64,000 nt of DNA from Synchiropus splendidus (taxonomy: Eukaryota; Chordata; Actinopteri; Syngnathiformes; Callionymidae). The stretch is from contig NC_071335.1 in NCBI RefSeq assembly GCF_027744825.2, positions 9,897,001-9,961,000 on the forward strand, written 5' to 3'. The translations under genes were made by a program, and so were the position numbers. The notes under the pieces were generated by a model that was given only the letters and a program-made list of their open reading frames with translations, was not told the DNA's origin and made no database searches. Shown here piece by piece: positions 18,466 through 30,475 of the stretch (within the stretch, counting starts at the first letter, position 1; each line of letters begins with the position of its first letter).

Positions 18466-20405
18466 TGTAGTGATTCCTTCTCCAGAGGAGCAAACATGAA
18501 CTCCTGTTGAACTTTGGTGAAGGTATAACTTCAACTCGGAGACATCTCCTCGGGTTCCTCCCATGCCTGTTGCAGCTCAGAGATCTCGGACCCCCCCAGA
18601 TAAGGACCATAAATTGGTTGAATGGTCGAAGGGGGGAGAGACCAGAGAACATTCCAAGAGGGGTTTGAAGTAAACAGGAACCCTGACCAACTCATGAACC
18701 CTGTTTGGTGGGGGACACACACAGCTCCCCCTTCTCCAGGTTCCAGGTGAACAAAGACAGACTTATATGTGAATGTGTCTTAATGTGTATTTCTGAAAAA
18801 GGACTTTTGTTTCCCACTTAACCCATGGTTTCCACAGGATGTTTCAAGCAAACCAGATGCCCTGAACATGTGATGTTAAAGCTTGACGTGAATGGTCGAT
18901 CATTATATTGATCGTTATAGAAGGTCATGTGCTAGGATGGTCATGTTTGGTGTCGTTTGAATGCTTGAATTGAGATGGGAAAGTTTTGACAGATTGTGAG
19001 CAACTTTGCAACTCAGGTAATGTTTTATTGTCAAATGAAACTCTGGTACTGGGAGAATCCAGATCTCCCATCTGCAGACTGGAATTTACGACATTGTCGG
19101 AGGAGGAGGAGGATGGCTTGGAAACCCTCGTCCAATCAGCAACAGGTGATGGGACTCCTTCAACCAATCAAAACTGGGCAATGACACTCTTCATGAGAGT
19201 TTAAAAGACCCGGTCAAAAGAACTTCGACAGTTCTCGTTCTTTTTTCCTTTGTTTGCCTGCTTCTGCCACTTCTTCTGGCTACCTCGCCTCCTGCAACCA
19301 ACTTCATCGACGGCTCCTGCTCAAGCTTCCTGCAAAGACTCCTGCTGCTCCTCCACTCACTGCACGTCCAAGTGTGAGAGTCATTGAGGAACTTCTTCAA
19401 AGTTGCACATCGCCCTCGTCCTCCAGCGGTCTGCCAAGCCAGAGCTTCCTTCAGGAACGGCCCTGTCACACCACGTGATCACAGCCGGCAGCCGTGACGA
19501 GTGCGCGAGTCCAACTTTCAACAACCTTCCGCTATCTGGAGTGTGTCATTAAGGCGACCACTCTAGAAGGTTGTTCAGACCGGTGAATCACCTGGCACGA
19601 GACAAAGATACGCTTCCGGTCCTACGCCGTTCTCTGCCAGCGACGATCACTCCGTCTGCGCCGAAAGATCCACGACGGTCCGGAAGACGATCCGAGAGTG
19701 CCATCCACGCCTGAAGCTGCGGGTCCTTATCACCTTCGAGTCACCTCGCTGAGAACCAGGACGCCTCCCTCCAAAGCCGCCTGCCTCCTCCCTCATCTCC
19801 TGACCGACTTTCTGCATCTACTCATCATTCTCTCATCCATCCATCCATCCCATTCATCCCTCCACTCATCGTCAAAGTAAGCCGCTGTGTGTCATCTCTG
19901 CGCAGATTGGTGTGTTGGGTTTAGTAATATCATTACTTGCCTGAGGTTGACAGTTAGACTAGAACGTCTCAACTTTCCCATCAGTTACATACGCGTCTGA
20001 TGCAGTATTAATATTGCTTCATAACTGGTTTACGCTTCCATCGCGATATTGTCGGGATCATCTCATTCCACTTTGCATCTTTCCTGTTTCTTTCTGTTCT
20101 TTTATTCTTAAATCTATAAAATTACGTTGGTCTTGATCACGTTACTTTGGAGTGTATTATAATCAATCTAAGAGCCTCTGATCAATAAAGGACATTACAT
20201 CACGAGTAGTGACTTCAGATAAATAGATTGATTACGCTAATAATTAATTAAGTTACCACCGTTAATTAATTAATTGTTAATCAAGAGAGCTTAATAGTCT
20301 CCTGGAAACTATATTTCAGGTGGTGCCCCAAACTTTCAAGGTGATATTTTTCATAATATCCACGTCACAGACGCAGGCGTCCGTGACTAGACCATCCGTC
20401 ACTTT
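18466..20405 (+). mobile_element. Long LTR-like repeat, copy 1
   Basis: About 1.9 kb, homologous to 41369-44007 (minus a 0.7-kb insertion there). Possible LTR 18505-20318: starts TGTTGAACTTTGG, ends ATATTTCA, and is followed after GG by TGGTGCCCCAAA, which could be a primer binding site. TTTAAAAG at about 19200 could be a TATA box. AATAAA occurs near 20183. No coding region is supported. About 85 bp beyond the possible LTR end is shared by both copies, stopping after CACTTTCACT. It lies between gene Y copy A and the 5' flank of copy B. Class assignment (ERV LTR plus start of the internal region) is tentative. Confidence 0.45.
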
Positions 20406-20874
20406 CACTACACAGCGGGGTGACAACAGGCATTATGCCTGACTCTCTCAGACACTGAAACAGAGTCTGTGATAATCGGTTAATTTGCTGCGGAGACGTG
20501 AGTTCTTTCCCACACGGTTGAATCTTCAAAAGAGACAATCTGAAGGCAGACCTCATTGTCTTCAGACAACATTGTTTAGGCCGAGTTCACACCCAGGCCG
20601 CCCCACCTGTAGACCTTCCTTTTCAAATTGCGCCATTTGGTGGAGGGTCGGTTCACACCTCTGAGCTACCTAGCAGACGCTGGGCTCTTCCTGTATTGTT
20701 TTGAAGTATTCAAATGAACAAAGTCGTCACCTAGGCCCTGCCCACACAAATGGAGTATTTAGGTGACCCTGATTCAGACCACATTTTACATCAGTTCAGG
20801 GGTAACCTTTGCTGTTGACCAGACCTTCCAGAACCTCAGCCACCTCTCCAAACGGAACTCCAGTCTCCCCATGG
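20406..20874 (+). promoter_or_regulatory. 5' flank of gene X copy B
   Basis: Begins with the GACAACAGGCATTATGCCTG block also found before copies A and D. It carries GAGTATTTAGGTGACC near 20752 and the conserved ACATTTTACATCAGTTCAG and GTTGACCAGACCTTCCAGAAC segments just before exon 1. These segments are shared with copies C and D and are the likely core promoter and 5' UTR. Confidence 0.4.
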
Positions 20875-23206
20875 ATGCCTCTTCCTCTGCACGCTGTAGG
20901 TGAATATCTCTGTCTATCCATCTATCTATATACAGTATACACATATATATATATATATATACATATGTATATCTATGTATCTACATTTACATATATAAGT
21001 ATAATAAAAACGTTACGTCATGTTTATCACATACCACATCTTTTCATTCACAGATGTCACTCATCTGCGTGATGTTCATTTAACGCAGAGTGATTCAGGT
21101 AAAAATATTTAATTATTTTATAATTCGTTGTTAATATCTCTATTATGTGCTACAACAGCCGCCCTTCTATTTTTCAGATATTATCGCCTCCGCGAATAAC
21201 TTCCCGGAGACGCTGATTGACGCTGACGAGCTTGAGCGGTTAATGCGTGTAACTTTTGAAGACGGAGGCGTCCACGCGGATCTGTCGGCGGTGAATCCGA
21301 GAGAGTCTTCGAGTGAGCAGCGCTGAGGCTCCAAACACATCGTGTGTTATAATAATCGACAGCGAGGACGAGTTTACCGCACCTCGTCCGGGACCGAGTA
21401 CAGGAAATCGACCGAAGGGGAGTAACCAGCGCTCTGAGTCGTAAGCGGCGGTATAATTCGGCACGGAAGACAGGACCGACGCGAGTCATTGGTGAGAAGG
21501 AGACAGTAATTCTAATCATAATTACGTTAACTAGGTAAAGAATAACGGTATTTATTAAGTGTGTATACATGTATGTGTGTGTGCATGAAAAGATCACCCG
21601 GAACCCGGAAATCAGACACGACCGGGAAGTCATCCGGACCCTGCGGAGGCTGATCATTCATTGGACGGGTCGCTCCAACTGTTCGTCGGTGAGAGCAAAA
21701 CATTCAGTTCAATCAAAAAAAGTATTTTAACAGCATTCTGTCAATGTGTTTTATATTTAACTACCTATGTTTTTGTTTCATTCAACGCCTGTGCGTATGA
21801 AAACAGACGGTCAGTCAGAGGTCGAAGGAGTAGGGCGTTCGCTCGTGGATTCTTTCACTCACCAGATGCCTCAGCTGATAGGAGGTGGGAAAAAACATTT
21901 GGAGTGATAGTTTGTTTTATTTTTTTCACATGAAAACAGATACAAAGGCAACGAGCACGCCACACCCTCTACCTGTCACTTCAACGCCACCAACGTTTGG
22001 TAATATGCGAATCTCAATTTTTTTTCCAACACATCTCTACCGTTCAGTATCAGCTGAATGGCTGTATGTTCGCTATTATGTGTGTGGTTTAATGATGCCT
22101 CTATTTGGTGTGTCAGAGCATCAAGCTGTCTGTTATCTGTTATGTGGTTTATCTATGTTCTGGCTATATGCTTTTAGACAGTGTAATTTTATTATTGAAG
22201 GTGTTTGAGTAACTGTTACAGCTAAACGTCAGTGATTTTACTACTATGCTTTTAATGGTTATGACCACTAGAGGTCGTGATTACTATTTACACTATGCTT
22301 TAACGGCGGTGGCCACGAGAGATCGTGATTTTACTAATTGTAATGCGCTTTAATGACAGTATGCACTAGTGATTGATGATTTGCTATTTGTTTTTATGCT
22401 TTAAATGTCGGTCCTTAGTAGATCCGTACATCGAGTTTATTTATTTTTTAATGCTCTTAATGATTTGGTTCTGTTGTGATGACGGATTTCCCCATGAGTA
22501 TTGATATGGGTGCTACACATGTTTTATTGTCATCGCTAGAAAACAACACGACTCTACACCGGTTACATGATTACGTAATTGTTTTTTTGCAGGTCGTATT
22601 TTTTCATATTTTACTCAGCTTATTTTCATACTACTCTACTTATATTCATATGACATTAACTGCTCTCGGAGGTCTTGCTTCTGGATTGTATTTACATTTG
22701 CATTGTTGTCGATATTCTGTTTCAGATCTCCCTCCTGGGTCTTGGCCTTTGTGGGAGACATCGACGCCGGTTTCCGCAGTACCTCTGGATCTACCATCTG
22801 GATCGTTCCCTGTGGAGGACTCAACATCCACGTCTGGGCAACCCACACCTCCGCCGCCACCATCAACCTCAGACAGCCCACGGACAGCACCCCGGATACA
22901 GACGCCGTCTTACGTCACATCACCCCCCGACCAACCCCTGCCTCTACCCCCTGCCCCGAGCGCAGACTGCGTACGCTTGAACGACGTCTACATCAAAGTG
23001 AAATAGAGTCGACGTCCATCAAGCGCGTCAAGCACGTAGATACCGACGGTTGGCGCGCAATCTACGTGAAGGTAAGATTAACAACTATTTCAATGAGTAA
23101 TTAGCTGGGATGCATATGTCATATATTATCATTGTTATAGAACTCATCGTCAAGGACATCACGAAGCGCTGGTGTCTGAAGTTCTGAGGTTCTTAAAACG
23201 AAAATG
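20875..23206 (+). pseudogene. Gene X copy B, single-module version
   Basis: Exon 1 20875-20899, exon 2 21054-21098, exon 3 21178-21491, exon 4 21593-21688, exon 5 21807-21884, exon 6 21940-21999, exon 7 22726-23071, exon 8 from 23141. Splice AG/GT pairs are all present. Exons 1, 2, 4, 5 and 6 are open in phase 1. Exon 3 (314 bp) and exon 7 (346 bp) have frameshifting indels, and exon 8 lacks bases after ACATCACGAA. Only one exon 4-6 module is present and the minisatellite is reduced to about three degenerate units. That makes this the likely ancestral layout. Gene Y and PolB follow directly. Confidence 0.65.
22225..22375. repeat. Degenerate minisatellite M5
   Basis: Two to three diverged units of the 50-bp repeat (CCACTAGAGGTCGTGATTAC) at the same intronic position as M1-M4, ending with the conserved AGTATGCACTAGTG border. 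Confidence 0.75.
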
Positions 23207-23361
23207 ACCTGGTGGTAACAGACGTCGTGGACTGATCTGACTGAAGTTCAACCACAGTAAGGTCCATTTGGAGCCTCATTATTTAAAAGCAGTGCTGGGT
23301 GATTGTGTTTTGAGACTGTTTTGTTTATTAAATTTTTTAATTATTTTATTGTTATTACGTT

Positions 23362-24108
23362 ATGGCCAACCATGGTGGTTTTCCTTCCGGTTCTGACCCC
23401 GAATCCACCCACAACCAGGACACTACACCACACCTCATTGACCAGAGTGCTTCACCAACACGTATGTTTGTCTGACTTGTTTGACCACATGTCTGAGGAG
23501 GATGTAGTGCAGGTCTGTGATCCAAGTATAAATGAAAACAATCAAAAATCATTTTTTTCGCTGAGAGAGAGGATAATCGTATTTTTAATATGGTTCCTGC
23601 ATCATCTCACGAGGGTAGGGCTGATACCCCTTTAGACAATGACGATTGGTTAGGAAGGTTTGTTGATAATCTACAGACAGCTGATTCAGAGACACCTGCT
23701 CTTGACCCTCTGATAGATGCGTCCGGCTCTAGCTGCAGCGATGACAGTGTTGATGATGACGGTGATTCGGTTCAGGAAGGATGCTGTGTTGGTGGTACCG
23801 GTATTGAATCAGAAGTCAGAGAGCCTTTTAACAACGATAGGATAAGAAGGGTGCCAACACGCCCTGCTGTACCAGACACTCCTGATTTAGCTACTTTCTA
23901 CAGAGGTTTGATGCAACAGGTCAGAGAGCTAGCTGACGAAGCGCAGAGACTGGCAGATCAAGAGGATGTGGTTCAGCTTGAAGTGGTTGGCGAAGATGTT
24001 CAAGAACACGTTAATGTTGTGGTTGAAGGTGACGGTGGAATTATCAACCCTGCTTTTGAGGACCTCCTTAGCAACACAGTGCAATCTGACAGTCATCGCT
24101 ATGGGTAA
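23362..24108 (+). pseudogene. Gene Y copy B, frameshifted, longer C-terminus
   Basis: ATG 23362 (MANHGGFPSGSDPES). A two-base deletion near 23465 (CGTATGTTTGTCTG) breaks the frame, and a further indel lies near 23550. From 23590 to TAA 24108 the frame is open. It has the acidic SDDSVDDDGDSVQEGCC stretch, then about 100 residues missing from copy A, including a helical segment (YRGLMQQVRELADEAQRLAD). The stop overlaps the ATG of the PolB frame (24101), a compact viral-type arrangement. Family unknown. Confidence 0.6.
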
Positions 24109-27100
24109 GAGAATTGAATTAACGGTTCAAATTGTACATAACCCTTGAGGAGGCGCTAAACGCAAACTCGAGAAGACGCTGGATGCTGAAATTATTGGTA
24201 AAAAAAGATGACATCTCTATGTAGTTGATGGAACTGATCAGCTTTGCAATCAGCCTCTTGTCTCCTTAATCCGAACCGTACGTATCAAGATTGTGTTGAG
24301 TTGGGGCGGGAATTACAAAACAAAGCTGGTTTAGATTTTCAAACACCCATCACATTCACAGATATAGCCCTGTTTGAACGGATAGTGAGGCGTAAAATTG
24401 TCGTTTCATGAAACGACAGCAAACCAGCCATTAGCGCATTATGCCACCGGTTTTGCTGATGGTTCGGCTCCCTTATACTTGTTTCTACTTCAGGGACACT
24501 ATTACGGGGTGAAGAACCCAAAAGGTTTTTTAGGAACACGTTACTTCTGCGTCAGCTGTCATAAGGGGTATGAAGATAAATCAAAACACATATGCAAAGG
24601 TCACTGTAGAGTTTGTCACGATTCCGTTTGCCCTACAGAGGTCCCAAACCCTGTAACTTGCGGCGACTGCCGAAGGGTTTGTAGAACACCTACCTGCATT
24701 GCGAGACACAAAGAGATTGGCGCTAATGGGTCGAGTCGCTGCCAGAGATACAAAAAATGTGAAAAATGGTGTCGGTATATCAAAAACCGGGTAAACCCAA
24801 CCACTGTTGTTATGCATAAATGTAACATCTGAGGTGTAAAATTATCGACGACAAACGAGGTCCACTAGTGCTACATTCAAACCGTCGCTAGGAAGACTGA
24901 GCATCCTGATCTGTTTTTATGACTTTGAAACGTTTACAGACGCCCAAGGTAGACAGGTCCCTTTTTTAGTGTGTGTAAAGACGCAGAGAGGTGAAGAACG
25001 GGTGTTTTACGGTCTCGGTTGTGTTAGAGCGTTTTTTGTATTTCAGAAAGAACCGGTTTAGAGGCTGTGTTTTTGTTGCGCATAATGCCAGGGGTGTTGA
25101 CAGCGTCATTGTCTTGAGAGGTACAGTATGCTTGATGAAGGGTTAATACCTAAGAGGATAATCATGACTGGTAGTAAGATACTTTGTCTTGAGGATCCTC
25201 ACTACAAGCTAAAATTCATTGACTCTCTCTCATTCCTAACCATGCGACTCAGCTCCATGTCTAAAGCTCTAGGTTTCACCGACCAGTGCAAGGGGTTTTT
25301 TCCACACAGGTTTAGCTCAAAAGATAATCTTCATTACATAGGGGTCTATCCTCCTCCATCAGACTATAGCGTTGAGGGCATGTCAGACCCTGAACAGAGA
25401 GATTTTTACAGCTGGTATGAATCTGTGCGTGAGACTTCTTTCAATTTCAAGAGTGAAGCTATTCACTATTGCAAAAACGATGTCGACATTCTGGCCAGAG
25501 GATGCATGATATTTAGAGAGGAGTTTTTTAAAGAAACAGGTGTTGATGCACTCTCGTCCATAACAATCGCCTCTGCGTGTATGGCTGTTTTCAGGACCAA
25601 CTTTTTTAAACCAGACACATTAGCCATACCATGTCCCTACAATTATGTAACAAGAGGTTCTCAGATGCTTCCATCCAGTGGCTGCAATGGGAATCACACA
25701 GACATGGCATTTTCATACAACATGCCTTGAATCGTGGGGAGATGGCGTTTGGCCAGTATTTTGTCGACGGTTATGCTGAAGTTGACGGTGTTAAGCAGGT
25801 CTGGGAGTTTTACGGATGTTTCTTCCACGGTTGTCCTTCATGTGTCGACCCTCATGCAGTCTGCCCATTAAGAGGTAGACCATATGGTGAATTCTACTCT
25901 GCTACGATGGAGAGAGAGCAGACGTTAAAGTCTGATCATGGGTGCGTCTTATTACCATCTGGGAACACGAATGGCGTTCGCTTCGACAATCGTGTGATGA
26001 TCTCAGAGATTTTCTCTCAACCCTCGTAATGCCCTCTATAGCGGTAGAACCAGCGCTTTAAAGCTGCGTTACACGGCCAAGCCTGGTGAAAAAGTTTATT
26101 ACGCTGATGTCACCTTTCTGTATCCTTACATCAACAGCACGTGCTCCTACCCTCTAGGTCACCCCTGAATAATCCATAAGGACTTTGGTGATCCTAGACA
26201 GTACTTTGGTCTGATCAAGGTGGTTGTCTATCCTCCTAGGAGTTTATATGTACCCGTTTTACCCTATAGAGGACCAGGGGGTAAATTACACTTTACATTA
26301 TGCAGTATCTGTTCAAGTCGTAATGTTCAAGACAGTGACTGTGCGCATAATGATGATGAGCGTGCTTTGACAGGGGTCTGGGTCACGGTTGAGTTCAACA
26401 AGGCTCTGGACAAGGGATACAAGGTGGCCAAGATTATCGAAGTATGGCATTTTGATAGATCTAGCGATTGTATTTTCGCGGGTTACATCCGTACATTCCT
26501 GAAGGGCAAGCAGGAGGCTTCTGGTTACCCTGCTGAGGCCGTTGATCAGGAAAGCCGCGACAAATACATTCAGGATTATCAAGCCCATCAGGGGATTTTG
26601 CTTTGTGCTGATAAGATTTGTCACACCCAGCAAAGAGACAGGTGGCTAAGGCTTGTCTTAATAGCCTGTGGGGCAGGTTTTGTGAGAAAGAGAACATGTC
26701 TCAGGTTTCTGTAGTGTCAGACCGAGTTTTTCAGTGTCTTGTTTTCAAGACAGCTACTTTAACATGCTGGATGAGAAAAAAGTTGTGATCAAGTGGCGTA
26801 ACAAGGGTCTCTACCCTCCTTGTAAAAGCAGCAATGTTTTTATCTGTGCTTTTACCACTGCTTATGCTCGTCTGAAGTTGTACAGTTACATGGAGAAATT
26901 GCAGGAGAATGTTCTCTATGTTGACACAGACAGCTTGATATATGTATATATGTGAAAGATGGTGAGACACCTCTAAAATTAGGTAACTATCCTCAGTGAT
27001 CTGATGAACTCGACGGTGATAGCATTGAGGACTTTGTTTCAGCAGGTCCTAAGACGTATGCTTACAGGTTCAAAGGACAGAAGAAGGTTGTGATGAAAGT

Positions 27101-27342
27101 TAAAAGGTATCACGCAAACAAAAGAATCTTGTCAGCGGATAAACTTTGACTCCGTCAGAGATCTTGTAGAGGGCTATTTGCAGAATTCACCTGATGGGGT
27201 GCTTGAGACCCGCCAACACAACATTGTGAGGGATAAAAAGAACATCGCAGTAAAATACAGATCAGTTATTAAAAAACTCCGGGTCGTGTACGATAAGAGG
27301 CGATTGTTTTCGGACGGCACAACCAGACCTTTCGGGTTCTGA
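24101..27342 (+). pseudogene. polB: Protein-primed family B DNA polymerase of a Polinton/adintovirus-like element, decayed
   Basis: Read in pieces across all three frames. 24101-24400 has N-terminal motifs (LYVVDGTDQL). 24398-24832 carries a Cys/His-rich region (FCVSCHKGYEDKSKHICKGH). About 24917-24931 encodes YDFETF, the ExoI Asp-x-Glu motif. 25128-25730 is the exonuclease/palm region with YCKNDVDIL. 25730-26030 has GQYFVDGYAEVDG. About 26105 reads YYADVTFLYP, an A-motif-like segment. About 26645 reads KACLNSLWGRF, a motif-B-like segment. 26890-26950 encodes YVDTDSLIY, the catalytic C motif. The end reads TRPFGF before TGA 27342. Motif order is that of pPolB in Polintons and adintoviruses. 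At least eight frameshifts or stops make it inactive. Confidence 0.88.
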
Positions 27343-27368
27343 GTTTTGAGTGGATGAGGGGGGTCATT

Positions 27369-28010
27369 ATGGAAGGAATTAATTTCGATCCGCGTTTGAA
27401 AACACGGTTTTCATGTCTAGTGGTGGGACCATCAGGGTCAGGAAAGACCCATCTTGTAAAATGTATACTTAAATTGTGAACATGTTATGGATGATGTCAG
27501 TGTAAACATTGTATGGATTTATACTTCTTTTCAACCTTTGTACAGTGAATTGCAAAAGATGAATAAAAATATCAAATTCATTGAAGGTTGACCTGAATCT
27601 TTTGAAAATGAAGATGTATTTCCTTCTGATAGAAAACATTTGATTATTCTTGACGATGTTATTTTTGAAGCTTCTGAAAACCCTGAGGTTGTTCAAATTT
27701 TTACTCAGTACAGACATAAAAATGAGTGTTATAATGCTGACGCAAAACTTATTTCATCGTGGTAAATATAGTCGTACTATTAGTCTGAATAGCAATTACT
27801 TTGTATTGTTGAAGAATCCTCGCAATAAAATGCAGATAAAAGTTCTTGCTCAACAGATTTACCCGTCTCAAAGAGCTTTCTTTCTAGAAAGCTTTGAAGA
27901 TGCTACAGCTGGCACTCAAGCGTACTTTGTTGATCTAACACCCTCATGTCCAGAATGCTACAGACCAAGGAGCGGGATACTTCATCAACGTCACTGTGCA
28001 CATACCAAAA
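27369..28010 (+). pseudogene. Packaging ATPase (FtsK/HerA-like), decayed
   Basis: ATG 27369. The Walker A motif VVGPSGSGKTHLV lies at about 27424-27460 and a Walker B-like HLIILDDVIFE at about 27638-27670. A later frame (27735-27990) gives LFHRGKYSRTISLNSNYFVL and VLAQQIYPSQ, typical of the C-terminal half of Polinton/adintovirus genome-packaging ATPases. Several stops and frameshifts separate these parts. It lies 27 bp after the PolB stop on the same strand. Confidence 0.82.
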
Positions 28011-28022
28011 ACGTCTTAAGAT

Positions 28023-28335
28023 ATGTCAGTGCGTATAAAAAGAAAAGCATGTTTACTGAAGGAACTATGCCACGCTCCAAAGAAACGTAAAGAGATTTTG
28101 ATGCATAGTTCTTGGGACTTTATTCAAGCTCTCAGTGAGATTGACCTGAATGTTTTGAAGGGGAATGTACCATTGTCACAGGCTCAGTTACACAAAAAAA
28201 AAAAACTTTGCTTTTTAAGAATCCTACGTTTACGCTTCACGCACGCCTTGTTATTAGCAATCGGGAGGATTCCTGTTGCCGTTGCTATCGGCTGCCGTTC
28301 CAATCATTGGAAATATAATAGGACTAGGAAATAAA
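28023..28335 (+). pseudogene. Small basic virion core protein, pX/mu-like, frameshifted
   Basis: Starts MSVRIKRKACLL with LNVLKGNVPLS in the middle, as in the small ORF beside the ATPase in many Polintons. In a second frame near 28265-28330 the end reads GGFLLPLLSAAVPIIGNIIG, the hydrophobic Gly-Gly-Phe-Leu segment of adenovirus pX-like core proteins. A frameshift in the A-run at about 28195-28205 separates the halves. Later Polinton genes (hexon, penton, integrase, protease) are absent. After 28340 the sequence passes into the 5' flank of gene X copy C. Confidence 0.6.
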
Positions 28336-28339
28336 TTCA

Positions 28340-28692
28340 AATCAAATTCAAATCTGAAGACAGACCTCATTGTCTACAGACATTGTTCAGACAAAAGTTC
28401 ACACCCAGGTCACCCACCTGTAGACCCCTCCTTTTCAAATTGCACCATTTGGCGGGGGAAAAGTTGACACCTCTGAGCTACCTAGCAGTCGCTGGGCTCT
28501 TCCAACATTGTTTTGAAGTATTCAAATCAAAGGTATCACAACAGCCGTTCCAAGGCCCTGCCCATATAACCAGAGTATTTAGGTGACCTTGATTCAGACC
28601 ACATTTTACATCAGTTCAGCGGTAACCTTTGCTGTTGACCAGACCTTCCAGAACTTCCTCCAACTCCTTTTCAAACGGACTCCAGTCTCGCT
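28340..28692 (+). promoter_or_regulatory. 5' flank of gene X copy C
   Basis: Shares the GAGTATTTAGGTGACC block (near 28572), the ACATTTTACATCAGTTCAG and TTGACCAGACCTTCCAGAAC segments with copies B and D. Promoter role is inferred from conservation and position. Confidence 0.4.
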
Positions 28693-28696
28693 ATGG

Positions 28697-28721
28697 ATGC
28701 CTCTACCTCTGCACGACGTAG

Positions 28722-28781
<60 letters not shown>

Positions 28782-29810
28782 GCATAAGTATTATTAAAAG
28801 AAAAAAAAAAAAACCTGTCATGTTTATCACATCTTTTCATTCACACATGTCGTCACTCCGTGATGTTCATTTAACGCCGAGTGATACAGGTAAAAGGATT
28901 TAATCATTTTATAATTTTTTGTTAATATCTCTATTGTACTACAACAGCCTCCCTTCTATTTTTCAGACATTATTGGCTCTGTGGAAAACTTCCAGGAAGT
29001 TGATGGTGCTGAGGAGCTTGAGCAGTTAATGCGGGGAACTTTTGAAGACGGTGACATCCACACGGATCCGTCAGTGGTGCATCCGAGAGCGCGGATTCAG
29101 GAGAGCAGCGCTGAGGCGATATACCCTCCAGCAGCTCTGAACACGCCGTCTATTATAATAATCAACCGCGAAGACAAGTTTACAATGCCTCGTCCGGGAC
29201 CCAGTACCGGAAATCAACCAACGAGGAGACATCAGCGCTCTGAGCCGTAAGCGACGGTATAATTCGTCACCGAAGCCAGGAGCGTCGCGAGTCATTGGTG
29301 AGAAGGAGACAGCGATTCTCATCATAATTACGTTAACTAGGTAAAGAAAAGATATTTAAGTGTATATACATGCGTATGTGTGTTTGCATGCGTGCGCATG
29401 AAGAGATCGCGATATAGTTTACGTTTCACTGCTGTATTTATCAATTTATTTTCACATGAAAACAGATTCAGAGGCAATGAGCACATCGTGCCTTCTACCT
29501 GACGCTTCACCGCCTCCAACGTTTGGTAAGATGTGAATCTCAATTTTCTCAACACACATCTCTACCGTTCAGTATCAGCTGAATGGCTGTATGTTCGCTA
29601 TGTGTGTGGTTTAATGATGTGTCTGCTATTTGGTGTATCATAGCGTCAATGTGTCTGTTATCTGTAATGTGGTTTATCTCCTCTTCATCTCAGTCTCGGG
29701 AGTGGTTCGGATGCAGAGAAGTCCAGGTGGCTCCGCGACCCAGCTCAGCTCCCCACCTCTATTGCCGACCCAAACTAATAAATCTTTCAAAAGATATGTC
29801 CTGTCTTCAG
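28697..29810 (+). pseudogene. Gene X copy C, with an extra phase-1 exon
   Basis: Exon 1 28697-28721; exon 2 ends at 28889 but its acceptor reads AC instead of AG; exon 3 28967-29297 stops early (SEP then TAA). Exon 4 is cut short after GAAGAG at about 29400 and exon 5 is missing. Exon 6 29466-29525 is open and phase 1 but diverged. A further exon at 29694-29810 (117 bp, AG before, GT after, phase 1 at both ends; SGVVRMQRSPGGSATQL) is not seen in the other copies. A (TA)n(CA)n microsatellite lies at 28731-28781. Copy C is therefore a diverged paralogue, not a simple duplicate. Confidence 0.55.
28731..28781. repeat. (TA)n(CA)n compound microsatellite
   Basis: Simple dinucleotide run in the first intron of gene X copy C. 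Corresponding TA-rich runs occupy the first introns of copies A, B and D. Confidence 0.95.
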
Positions 29811-29939
29811 GTAATGTTGATGTGTCTCAACATACGGGTTCCACTTTTGCGGGTCATATGCTACCTGGTCCTGAGGGACGGTCAAGCCCGTGAGCAAAAA
29901 AAAAACAAAAACAAAAAAAAAAAAAAACCCTAAGATAAT

Positions 29940-30475
29940 GCCGGCTCTGTTGATCGGCAGCCATATTGCACCACCCTCGTTGGGGAGGTCCAGTTCAGCT
30001 GCTCCAAGGGCTCAGGTGAGTACTGTCACGTGGAGGACTCCATCTCCCAACAACCCCTGCTGCTGCTTGCTTGGAGGTGGTGAACGAGGATGGACGTCCC
30101 TTTCACATGGAGCACCCCGCATGCACTAGACCTGACGGGTGGGCCGTCTCCTCCTGTGGCCCCACCCATTACGGAATTTCATTCAGCATAGTTGGGTCTG
30201 TACGATCCCCTCTCTGCGTGGTGAAACAGGACGCCGATCAGGGGTTACATTTTAGTTTTGTCGCCAACCACCCGCTTTCACGGGGATTTGTGACGTCTCC
30301 ATACACTCAGGCAATTACTCAGGTGCATTAGACTAGGGGACTGGATGACCTCTGTGGACTTTCGCATCCCCATTTTGCCAGGTCACAGGTGTTACCTGTG
30401 GTTTGCGAGATATTACACGCCCCCTCCATCCTTCTCTTATGTCACGCGTCGTACTAGGAAGGATGGACTCTAGTT
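29940..30475 (+). CDS. Unrecognised ORF, possible last exon of copy C gene, one frameshift
   Basis: From about 30071 the frame reads VVNEDGRPFHMEHP, then THYGISFSIVGSVRSPLCVV and HFSFVANHPLSRGF. It stops at 30331, while a second frame continues with FRIPILPGHRCYLWFARYYT, to TAG near 30473. The two halves look like one protein broken by an indel near 30315. Upstream, 29938-30015 could be another phase-1 exon (AG before, GTGAGT after), but its acceptor lacks a pyrimidine tract. I do not recognise the domain. Confidence 0.35.

Noticed and set aside
29890..29927. Poly(A) tail of a processed retrocopy
   Set aside because: The A-rich run is followed by further copy C-like sequence and no TSD or retrocopy body could be defined.
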